64,000 bases of DNA from Saccharomycopsis phalli (Eukaryota > Ascomycota > Saccharomycetes > Ascoideales > Saccharomycopsidaceae). The stretch is from contig CP073217.1 in the NCBI GenBank assembly GCA_020342235.1, forward strand, positions 496,001 through 560,000, given 5' to 3'. The translations under genes were made by a program, and so were the position numbers. The notes under the pieces were generated by a model. It was given only the letters and a program-made list of their open reading frames with translations. It did not search any database and was not told the origin of the DNA. Below, in pieces: positions 41,262 to 49,637 of the stretch (position 1 is the first letter of the stretch; each line of letters begins with the position of its first letter).

Positions 41262-41511
41262 TGTAATAAAGTCCGTACCTACCTTAATTCTTTCTGATAC
41301 AAGACTCGAACTCCAGCGATTAGTATTAGATAATTACCCTAAACACATCTCTTTGACCAGTCGAGGCAATACTAAGGCAGCAGTGCCGTACGCTTACGTC
41401 TCTCCTTTCCTGACTCCGTCACCACTTATATAGCTAATCTCTCCCCCTAAATAGGTCAAGCAAATATATTCTAACTATCTTATCAACACGTATCTTAGTT
41501 ACTATATTACA
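41262..41511. mobile_element. Solo LTR, family B
   Basis: 250 bp, beginning TGTAATAAAG and ending CTTAGTTACTATATTACA, flanked by ATGGG and ATGGA (likely a 5-bp duplication with one change). The right-hand 60 bp match the solo LTR at 48841-49213. No internal region. It is shorter than its relative, chiefly because it lacks the internal tandem repeats. Confidence 0.72.
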
Positions 41512-41689
41512 ATGGACATTGGAGGGGCAATGAGCTTTCGCCTAAATCTTTAGAGGTGACTTGAGCCACCCCTCCTAACATGCTGTAGAAAAAAGGAAAC
41601 CACCAGTCCAGCACAAACGAGTAGAATCCTATAAGATTTTAAGCTTCGCCTTATCTGAAGAATAGACTCAGGCTTAATTAGCGTAGGTA

Positions 41690-42545
41690 ATTCCTTCGTG
41701 TACCTTTTCTTGGGCTTAAAAGGCCAATAGTGCTGGGCAGGTAAAGTCGTAGAACATTAATGGCGTAAGATCCCCCATCTATTTCATGACGGACTAGCCT
41801 ATGCGTTGAATAAAGTCTTTGTTTAGCGCGAAACCAAGCTTTGGCCGCTAAGTAGTTGGCTGATCTTGCTGAGTGTTCGCTTAGGTCCAACTTGGGCTTC
41901 TGAAAGTAATTTTGACTGTTCAGTAATCACTTGAATTGAGCCTTGGCGTAGCGTCTTGTAATGGGACGGGTGCCAGTTCTCATTGGTCAATGAGCTCTTG
42001 CCATTGGTCACCTTTTTCTGTGTAGCTTCTTTTCAAACAGAAAATTTTCTTTGTTTCAGCGGGGCCATTTGTAGCGTGTCAGTATCTGATTCAGTATGAT
42101 CTTGAATTACTTGTTCCGTCCTCTGATTGATCCCTGATGTGACGTCTTAGAATGATCTTTGGCAGGAAATGCTGATATCAAGGGTCTCGAGGGTCTCTTT
42201 GATGAGGGGATACGGGTGGAGTTTTTGTTTCCGACTCCAGATTTAATATAGGTGTCTATGCTCTTTTAGATGGGGTTCCTGGGATTTGTATTAGTGAACA
42301 ATCTGGTGCACTTGTCAATAGCAATCCGTTCAAGTACAAGTGATAGTGGGAGAGGGCCTGACTCAATGTTGAGTATGCCAATCGCAGTTGGTCTTAGCAT
42401 GCCCAAAGCCAGTTGTAGAGCGGCATTGTGACATGCCTGTATCTTTTTCCTCTGGTTCTTTTTGAGCTTGAAGTAGAAAATCTCTAGTCAGTAGGATATT
42501 ATCGGGAGCATGCATGTTTTGAACAAGGTGAGCGATTGTTATCTA
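41690..42545 (-). mobile_element. Degenerate LINE fragment (third lineage)
   Basis: Minus-strand pieces. 42011-41823 reads WHPSHYKTLRQGSIQVITEQ ... LLSGQSL, aligned with SLPNHYRNARKISTRPFKV ... LLSGKSL of the main LINE. The reverse complement of 42300-42545 reads like FKTCMLPIIS ... LALGMLRPTAIGILNIE. Coding sequence is scattered over several frames and there is no tail. 41512-41689 resembles sequence near 22240 and 26815 (TCCAGCAC-AACG-GTAG-ATCCTATAAG), perhaps another old repeat. Confidence 0.7.
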
Positions 42546-42879
42546 ATGCGTAGTCTATCAAAATTTAAAATGCCGCCGCATACACGTTTGGCGGCTCTGA
42601 ACCCCGCAATTTTTGTTTTCTGAATGACACAGGACTTGTGGTACATTTTATGGCTAAAAATAACCGCCAAAGAACAATTTGCCGTGCTGAAATAGATCTA
42701 GGGTGTTCTGACGCAAATCATTAGATGCCGTTGATCGTGAACCCACATTAGCTTCGACATGGCACCCGCATGAGGCATGAATAATATCCAAGCAAGGCAC
42801 TATGCGTAATATAATATATCCAAGCCGTATTATGGGATTAATATAAATATCAACCATACACATCCACTTGTAATCATCA

Positions 42880-43908
42880 ATGAACACCTTAGCTATTTTT
42901 CATGTCCTTTTAGCCATGCTCTTTATGGAGCTTGGTCTCGCGTCGCCGGTCGATGGTACTCTTGTCACTCGGGACAATTACATCGACCAATTGCTCAAAT
43001 CTGGGGGGATGACAGGCCCAAATGCTCCTGAAATGACTCGGTCAGCGAATTCCCCGGAATATTGTCGAAACGAGGGGGTCCGAGATGTGATTCTTGCGTA
43101 CGACTTTATACGTGCATACCAAGAGTTCAGCATCCGTGGATTATGGACGTCTCCGAAAGAAAAAGATGTTATCAGTAAAAGATTTAAGCCCAATCTGAAC
43201 ATCCGGAATTTGTTCCTGAAACAATCAGAAGTGTGGCAGGCTCACTGGATGAATGATCATTGGGAACATCCTAACCGGGGCACTCCAAGCAGGGAGACTA
43301 TCCTCCATGTTGACGAGTTCACGTCCTTGAAACTGAAATGTTATGACCGGAACATTCCATGGAATCAGAACGAAAACTACAAACAGTTGGTCGAACTAGA
43401 GAGAGGAAAAAAATTGACGGAAAAACAGTCTAAGCTATTTACCGACTTGTTTGAGAAAGGACAATCCAACTCGCTTCAAAGAGCAGTTTCCCAAGACTAT
43501 ATTGCAGCAGTCGAAAACTTTTTTATAAAGGATTACAGGCTTCGTGACCAAGATACGTTTAAAAACACATTTAAATTTGGCAAAATTTTAACTCCGAAAC
43601 GGCTTCAACAACAGTTGCAAAGCTTTCCACATGTGCATGTTAGTGGGAAAATTACCGAGAAAGATATCGACAGCAAAACTAAGATTCGTATTTGTAATAT
43701 TAATAAGGTATTGGCTTTCTACAGTCTCAAGGGTAAAGGTGCAATCATGGATGATAGTCTTTCCCTCGAGCAAGGAACAGTTTCACAAGTTAGTGAGCGG
43801 GCAGAGGGAGAATGTATGGGCAATCTCGAGTTGATGGACTCCATTTATTTCTGTTTCCCAGATGAGTCTGGAGAATGCAATATAAAAGAATTAATCAGGC
43901 CTAAATGA
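42880..43908 (+). CDS. Secreted RNase T2-like family protein, copy 7
   Basis: A 342-aa family member. Blocks: SIRGLWTS, HWEHP, TILHVDEFTSL...KCY, QDYIAAVENFF, RICNINKVLAFYSLKGKGA, YFCFPDESGEC. It differs from others by a longer loop before the fifth-strand block (KITEKDIDSKTKIRICNI) and a 12-residue charged tail after the last cysteine. The signal peptide is intact; the propeptide-like segment reads SPVDGTLVTRDNYIDQ. The promoter block is close to those of 34022 and 45300 (CCAAGCCGTATTATGGGATT). Function unknown. Confidence 0.75.
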   Translation: MNTLAIFHVLLAMLFMELGLASPVDGTLVTRDNYIDQLLKSGGMTGPNAPEMTRSANSPEYCRNEGVRDVILAYDFIRAYQEFSIRGLWTSPKEKDVISKRFKPNLNIRNLFLKQSEVWQAHWMNDHWEHPNRGTPSRETILHVDEFTSLKLKCYDRNIPWNQNENYKQLVELERGKKLTEKQSKLFTDLFEKGQSNSLQRAVSQDYIAAVENFFIKDYRLRDQDTFKNTFKFGKILTPKRLQQQLQSFPHVHVSGKITEKDIDSKTKIRICNINKVLAFYSLKGKGAIMDDSLSLEQGTVSQVSERAEGECMGNLELMDSIYFCFPDESGECNIKELIRPK

Positions 43909-44032
43909 AGCGTGGGCTGGTAGTAAATATTATAAAGAATACCAATCTAATTTTTGTGGTTTAAAAAGTTGTAGGACTAATTTTTTGGGATACTCTGAGT
44001 ATTTGGATGCAATCTATTTATAATAATTATAA

Positions 44033-44840
44033 TAATATTTATTTTTGTACTTGGCTATATATTGTCTCCGGAATCACGGTTATTCGACGAATATATTTTC
44101 ACTCAGGAACATCCTGAGGCAGCATTCTGTTAAATAAAGCCCTTTGTAACCCCTAATCTGTTATATGGACTGAAAAACTTCAATGGGACCAGTGTTGTTA
44201 GTGGTTTAACGTGACTGGTTATTGGTTATCCGAGAAGCTTGGTCATCTCTTGGCTTATGCAATTTGGGCCGCTGAATCTGGTGACGATGAACGCAAGACT
44301 CGCCGGGATCTATCATTGCTTGTTTTTGAGGTTATTTAGTATTGCTTTTCCGGGATTTTGTATTGCTCTTTCAGCAGACTTTCGTATATCAGGGTAGTTG
44401 GTGGGGCTTGAATCCGGACACTACCCCATGGTGTTCCCCATAAGGCATGTGATGTTCTCTGGTCAGCCATACTGCTACCCAGTTATTCTGTTTAACTATC
44501 TTATTTGTTCAGCAGTGCGGTGCATCTTCGACAATGTCAGCTTGAGATATCTCCTGAAGCTAAGCCTTGAATCAAGGGCAATGCTCAATAACTTGACTTC
44601 ATTTGTTTCCTCCTTTCGCCCTTGTTCCGGCAGTTGGAAGCTAAGTTCACATTTCGGTAATCTTCTGCGATTCGGGAAGAATCGAATGTACTGGAGTTTC
44701 GGTCCATAGTAAAAACTTGTGCAATTCTCTTGACCCCATTGGTGGCATTCTTTTAAGCATTGTTAAAACGTGTGCTCAACGTCTTTACTATTGCTTATTT
44801 TGATGGTCATAATGACATCAATGAAGTCTAAGGCCGCGGC
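44033..44840 (-). mobile_element. Internally deleted LINE copy
   Basis: The left end has the (TAA) tail and the 3' UTR (44033-44180). 44480-44840 follows 31180-31510 of the main LINE, including sequence for the RT region around the HQWGQEN and KLQYIRF blocks. The C-terminal ORF2 part between is largely missing or unrecognisable. It starts 125 bp after the stop of copy 7. Confidence 0.8.
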
Positions 44841-45299
44841 CCCGTATACACATTTGAAGGCTCAGAACCCCATAATGTTCTTTTCTAGGTGACACAGGAC
44901 TTGTAATACATTTGAGGGCTGAAAATAACTATCAAAGAACAATTTGCCGTTTAGGATTAGATCATGGCACATCAAAATATTTCTTGACCGTAAGCTGTCA
45001 AATGACCACAGTTTACGTCGATCTTTGATTGTTTTCTGGTTCCATTATTAAGCCAATGATATTCAGAATTTATCTTAATTGGGATTTCAGCTCTCTTTAC
45101 TTAAGCATAAAATATCCATCCAGGGTATTCTAACGCAAATCATTACATACCGTAGAAACGTGAATCTGGCATTAGCTTCAAAATGGCACCCGCATGAGGC
45201 ATGAATAATATCCAAGGCACTATGCCTAATATAATATATCCAAGCCGTATTATGGGATTAATAGAAATATCAACCATACCCATCTACTTGTAATCATCA

Positions 45300-46310
45300 A
45301 TGAATACTTTAACTATTTTTCATGTCCTTTTAGCCATGCTCTTTATGGAGCTTGGTCTTGCATCTCCAGTCAAAAGTACTCTTGTCGATCAGGATAATAA
45401 CATTGACAGTTTGCTCAAATCCCGGGGAATGATAGGTCGAAATGCTCCAGGTACAATTAGGCTTTTGGAGGCACCAGAATATTGTAAAAATGAGCAGGTC
45501 CGTAATGTGGTTCTTGCATACGACTTTCTGCCTAAAGATCAACAGCTCTCTATCCGTGGGTTATGGAAGAATCCATACGAAACAAATGTTATCAGTACAA
45601 GATTTATTCCTAATCAAAACATTAAGCAATTATTCTTGCGAGAATCACCAGTGTGGATCGCTGACTGGATGTTAGACCATTGGGAATATCCGTATCAAGA
45701 AACCCCAAAAAAGCAGACTCTTTTCCATGTTGACGATTTCACGTCCTTGAAGCTGGAATGCTACGACCAGAACATTTCATGGGATCAGAACGAAGACTAC
45801 AAACAGTTGGCCCAATTTAGGGATAGGGGCAAATTGTCGACAGTACAATCACAGGAGTTTTCTAAATTGATTACGAAAGGAAAAACTGATTCGCTTCGAA
45901 GAGCAGCTGCCCAAGACTACATTGCAGCAGTTCACAACCTATTCATGCATAAAGAGTTGTTTCGTAATAAAGAAAAGCTTCATAATAAAGGGAAATTTGA
46001 ACGAGCATTTAAACTTGGTAAGATCTACAGTCAGGAAAAGTTTAAGGCTCGGTTGAATGTCTTTCCAAATGCGCATGTTATTGGGAAAATTTCCACGGAC
46101 AAAGACAACAAGCCTCTTTGCAAGATTGATAAGGTGTTGGCTCTTTACAGCCTCAAAAAAACTGGGCCAATCATGAGAAATGAACTCACTCTTGTGAGTC
46201 GGCCAGTGTCAGAAGTTAGTGAGTGGGTAAAGGAGGAATGTATGGGCAATCTCGAGTCGATGGATGACGTTAATTACTGTTTCCCTGATAAGCGTGGAAA
46301 TTGCAGTTGA
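45300..46310 (+). CDS. Secreted RNase T2-like family protein, copy 8
   Basis: A 336-aa protein, last of the array. Blocks: SIRGLWKN, HWEYP, TLFHVDDFTSL...ECY, QDYIAAVHNLF, PLCKIDKVLALYSLKK, NYCFPDKRGNCS. A short in-frame direct repeat (FRNKEKLHNKGKFERAF, where others have RDQxxFxxAF) accounts for its extra residues. The segment after the signal peptide (SPVKSTLVDQDN) lacks the LFAR tetrad of most copies. Its C-terminal end is nearly the same as that of the broken copy. Function unknown. Confidence 0.75.
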   Translation: MNTLTIFHVLLAMLFMELGLASPVKSTLVDQDNNIDSLLKSRGMIGRNAPGTIRLLEAPEYCKNEQVRNVVLAYDFLPKDQQLSIRGLWKNPYETNVISTRFIPNQNIKQLFLRESPVWIADWMLDHWEYPYQETPKKQTLFHVDDFTSLKLECYDQNISWDQNEDYKQLAQFRDRGKLSTVQSQEFSKLITKGKTDSLRRAAAQDYIAAVHNLFMHKELFRNKEKLHNKGKFERAFKLGKIYSQEKFKARLNVFPNAHVIGKISTDKDNKPLCKIDKVLALYSLKKTGPIMRNELTLVSRPVSEVSEWVKEECMGNLESMDDVNYCFPDKRGNCS

Positions 46311-46402
46311 GACTTTATTCAGCTGGTCTAAATGAAGTGCAGTGTGACGGTATATAATTTTAGTAAGACTAATGATGATTTGTGGTGTTGAAAGAGGTGG
46401 TA

Positions 46403-46403
<1 letters not shown>

Positions 46404-46459
<56 letters not shown>

Positions 46460-46479
46460 TAATAATAATAATAATAATA

Positions 46480-46550
<71 letters not shown>

Positions 46551-46594
46551 TTTATTTTTGTATTTAACTATATATTGTCTCTGGAATTACGGTT
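46404..46594 (-). mobile_element. Minimal LINE insertion: long (TAA)n tail plus 44 bp of 3' UTR
   Basis: A 147-bp (TAA)n array (46404-46550, two TATAA-type interruptions) is joined to TTTATTTTTGTATTTAAC and the next 26 bp of the LINE 3' end. Flanks AGAGGTGGTAGTAAT and AGAAGTGGGAGTAAT form an imperfect 15-bp target duplication. The array is therefore an expanded LINE tail, not an independent microsatellite. Confidence 0.82.
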
Positions 46595-46962
46595 AGAAGT
46601 GGGAGTAATTGTATATTGCGAGTAGTATAGATGTAACATGTTGGGCAATAACTTGCGGTTCGATATACTAGGCAATAACAAATGAGGAATATTCTTGATA
46701 ATAATCGGAGATTCAATGTGAGAAAACTAGATTGTTACCACATAGAAATGACCTTGACCATTTAGGCAAACCAATCATACAAGACCATAAACAGGGCAAC
46801 GAGAGAATCATTTAGACACAGAGACTCGACAGTCTATACGAAGCACACAACAAGTCTGTAATTCCATCGGTACAAACATAGCAGAGGGAACTACATTTGT
46901 AATTTGTCCGACACCATCAACTGGCGAGACGTATTCTTGAGCATGTCCAGCTGAATACTTCA
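46595..46962. other. Intergenic; right border of the repeat island
   Basis: Residual family 3' flank to about 46660, then unique AT-rich sequence up to the POP7 stop. No gene or repeat recognised after 46.66 kb. Confidence 0.5.
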
Positions 46963-47415
46963 TCAAGCACAAATTGACTTGGTATAATCATCCCCCGGCG
47001 TACCCAGGCATCCCCTAGCATATATCTTGACTCTCAAGCCACTCACCATGCGCTTCTTCACTTCGTCCCCCTCATCCAGTCTCAATTCGTCCACCACACT
47101 CACGGTACTCGTATTCACCTCCACAATATACCCCAACGACATAAAATGGCACCCCAATTGCAACAAGCGGGGAATGACAATCTGGAGCCCGACCACCACC
47201 ACAAACCCGGGCTTGGAACTCCGTTTTTCGCGCACCGCATCCTCCACTGCGTGCTTCTCGAACCGCTTCAACATCCGGCCGACCTGCTTCACAGATGACA
47301 TGTAAGAAGCCCTGCTCTTCATCTTGAAGACGGTGTTGCGTGCCGAGTGGCGGAAATTTCCCGCAGGGGTGTGCTTCACAAGCATGGTCTTCCCATCAAG
47401 ACGTTTCTCCTTCAT
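46963..47415 (-). CDS. POP7: RNase P/MRP subunit Pop7 (Rpp20, Alba fold)
   Basis: A 150-aa protein with an Alba-type core. The decisive stretch is QLGCHFMSLGYIVEVNTSTVSVVDEL followed by KKRMVSGLRVKIYARG, which matches Pop7 (LALGCHF...IEVYTKTIEVLDE...KKRAVSGVELRIYV). The upstream helix VFKMKSRASYMSSVKQVGRML matches the family segment preceding the first strand. Pop7 pairs with Pop6 to bind the P3 stem of RNase P and MRP RNAs in the nucleus. I chose the ATG at 47415; the next ATG (47385) also keeps the whole domain. The frame remains open upstream to 47706, but that part is antisense to CWC2 and not family-like. The C-terminus extends 17 residues beyond the usual end. Confidence 0.85.
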   Translation of the reverse strand: MKEKRLDGKTMLVKHTPAGNFRHSARNTVFKMKSRASYMSSVKQVGRMLKRFEKHAVEDAVREKRSSKPGFVVVVGLQIVIPRLLQLGCHFMSLGYIVEVNTSTVSVVDELRLDEGDEVKKRMVSGLRVKIYARGCLGTPGDDYTKSICA

Positions 47416-47430
47416 GAAAAGTTTTTTCAA

Positions 47431-48369
47431 ATGGCTGGCAACAAGACAAGGCGACCAGCAAGGGTCCAGGTGGACACAGAGACGTTGAATCAGACGGAAA
47501 AGCCCGAGCAGAACGGGAATGTGTTTAATATATGGTACTACAACTGGGGGGCAAAGGATGGGAGTCAGACCAAGTCTCAGTTCCGTGTGGACATAAAGCG
47601 CGACTCTGGGTACACCAGAGCCAACAAAACCACGGAAGATCTGTACATTTGTGTGTTTTTCGCCAGAGGATGTTGCCACAAGGGCAAGAACTGTGAATAT
47701 TTGCATCGTCTTCCGAAATCCAGCGACAATTTCCCGGCCACAAAGGACTGTTTTGGCAGAGACAAGTTCAGCGACTATAGAGATGACATGGGTGGTGTAG
47801 GCAACTTCCTTGTGTCCAACAAGACCCTCTATGTGGGCAATCTCTTGGTGGATGATGTTGGAAAGGACACGACCATTGAGGAGCTTGTCACGCGGAATTT
47901 CCTGGAGTTTGGCCAGGTGGAACGGCTACGGGTGATTCACTCGCGCAACTGCGCCTTTATTACGTTTAAACGAGAGTGGGACGCCCAGTTTGCAAAGGAG
48001 GCTCTTGCACATCAGTCGATTGTGAAGAATGAAGTTCTCAGTGTGCGATGGGCGAACCAGGATCCGGATCCAAAGGCGAAGGAGCGGGATCAGAGGCAGG
48101 AAGAGCAGGAGGCGATTGAGGCGATTGAGGCGATTTTAAAGAGGAATGATGAGAGAAAGAGGGGAGAGAGAGAGGGGGGGAAGAAGAAGAGAGAAAAGGA
48201 AGAGAGGAAGAGAGAGGATAAAAAGAGAAGAAAGGTTGAAAAGGAAGAGAGTAGCGTAACGAGAAAGGAAACTAATATAACAAAAGAAGATGAAAACGAC
48301 GCTCAAAAATCCAATAACGTCGGCCTCTTGGTCAATGGATATGCCAGTAGTGAGAGTGAGAGTGAATAA
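47431..48369 (+). CDS. CWC2: Pre-mRNA splicing factor Cwc2
   Basis: A 312-aa spliceosomal protein of the NineTeen complex that contacts U6 snRNA and the pre-mRNA at the catalytic centre. Order: short N-terminus with VFNIWYYNW; Torus/CCCH zinc finger CVFFARGCCHKGKNCEYLH near residues 74-92; the connector DCFGRDKFSDYRDDMGGVG; an RRM with RNP2 TLYVGNL near 132 and RNP1-like CAFITFKRE near 174. A highly charged Lys/Arg/Glu tail begins near residue 214 and ends SSESESE. The start MAGNKTRRPARVQV matches family proteins, so I prefer 47431 to the in-frame ATG at 47347, which overlaps POP7. It is divergent from POP7 with 15 bp between the ATGs. Confidence 0.9.
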   Translation: MAGNKTRRPARVQVDTETLNQTEKPEQNGNVFNIWYYNWGAKDGSQTKSQFRVDIKRDSGYTRANKTTEDLYICVFFARGCCHKGKNCEYLHRLPKSSDNFPATKDCFGRDKFSDYRDDMGGVGNFLVSNKTLYVGNLLVDDVGKDTTIEELVTRNFLEFGQVERLRVIHSRNCAFITFKREWDAQFAKEALAHQSIVKNEVLSVRWANQDPDPKAKERDQRQEEQEAIEAIEAILKRNDERKRGEREGGKKKREKEERKREDKKRRKVEKEESSVTRKETNITKEDENDAQKSNNVGLLVNGYASSESESE

Positions 48370-48840
48370 TGACAATACATGTATTATAGAGTATTTTTAA
48401 TGACCTTCTTGTGGAAATTTAATGTTAGTTCCAATTGCTAAGTAATTGTATGATACTCCAAGTTGGACCAACGAGTAAATTCACAAATGAAATAGTACTA
48501 AAATATGAGCTGGTAAAATATAAACGTCTAATAACTGGTAAAATATAATGGTAAAACAACTAGAATATATTTGCTTGATTATTTGTACTTGCAAAGGATC
48601 TCTGAAGAAACAATAAATGGAGTCAAGTGAAATATTCCTTTTTATTACCTCATTTACCCAGTCCATGAATAAATATTACAACCAACTTTAATTGACAGAA
48701 TAACGTCACAATTGGTTTCCTATATGTGCAATCTCAAACATCGCAACGATAAAACTACATATAATATAGAAGCAGAATACAATTTGGAATAATAAAAAAG
48801 GGATACAATTTGGAAAATAGCTAAATTTATTCACTCGACG
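48370..48840. other. Intergenic, no gene recognised
   Basis: AT-rich sequence between the CWC2 stop and the solo LTR. 49214-49637, after the LTR, is likewise AT-rich and forms the PRP28 upstream region. No further feature seen in either. Confidence 0.5.
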
Positions 48841-49213
48841 TGTAATGAAGAAGAAGGTTTACCCTTAATTTTTGGAACTCGGATCGTCCTTGAATTCCTT
48901 TTAGAGGATTAGGACTTTCCCTTTTTAATTGTTATTTCCTATCTGGCTCTTGCTCTTCCTTAAGTGATCTCCCTTTTGGATTATTATTTCCTATCTGGCT
49001 CTTGCTCTTCCATAAGTGATCTCCCTCTTGGATTATTATTTCCTATCTGGCTCTTGCTCTTCCTTAAGTGAAGTTGCCCCAACCGGTTCAACTCCACTTG
49101 ACTCCGATCATAAGCCCTTTATTATCAAGTATAAATAGTCAGACTTTTCTTTGAATAGTCAAGTGAATATATTTTAGCTATTTTACCACTCGTATCCTAG
49201 TTACTATATTACA
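48841..49213. mobile_element. Solo LTR, family B, with 5-bp target duplication
   Basis: 373 bp, TGTAATGAAG ... AGTTACTATATTACA, flanked by a perfect 5-bp repeat CGACG. It contains three tandem copies of a 52-54-bp unit (GGCTCTTGCTCTTCC, then AAGTGATCTCCC, then TTATTTCCTATCT) at about 48930-49075. Its 3' end matches 41262-41511. TATAAATAG at about 49130 may be the LTR promoter. No internal region. Confidence 0.85.
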
Positions 49214-49637
49214 CGACGATTCAAAAACTGTACGAGACACATTATCTATAAAAAGGAAATGGTCCTGGCTAGACTACCTTGACAAGAGATTGCATCAAAA
49301 AAATTATACCTATCCCACAATGATCAAGGATAAAAACTTACAACTTAATCTCAAGATTTGAAAATACTTCTACACTTACTCACTTGGCATATCAACAGCC
49401 CTCTTGTTACCATGAAGATTGTCCAGCATCATATTTTCCAGATAATTTATTCTAGCCTTCACTACAAAAGGTAATAAACTACTCAAATTATTTATATATC
49501 CACCACTTATTCCTATCGTAAGCCTTGCCAATTTACAACATCCCAACTCAAATCTCGACGCTAGTCTCATGCATTTTCATATGCATCCCATCTCATCGAG
49601 TTTCCATCGAGAATATTCACTCAGTTTTTATTTGACC

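Noticed and set aside
41291-41370. tRNA-like B-box (TTCGAGTC on the minus strand) inside the solo LTR
   Set aside because: No acceptor stem or proper T-stem can be drawn; it lies within LTR sequence and is read as chance similarity.
44398-44709. 103-codon plus-strand frame
   Set aside because: It is antisense to LINE ORF2 sequence shared with 31180-31510.
22988-46310. CRISPR-like or centromere-like interpretation of the repeated island
   Set aside because: Repeats are kilobase-scale gene units with open frames and dispersed elements, not short spaced repeats, and no centromere motif was seen.
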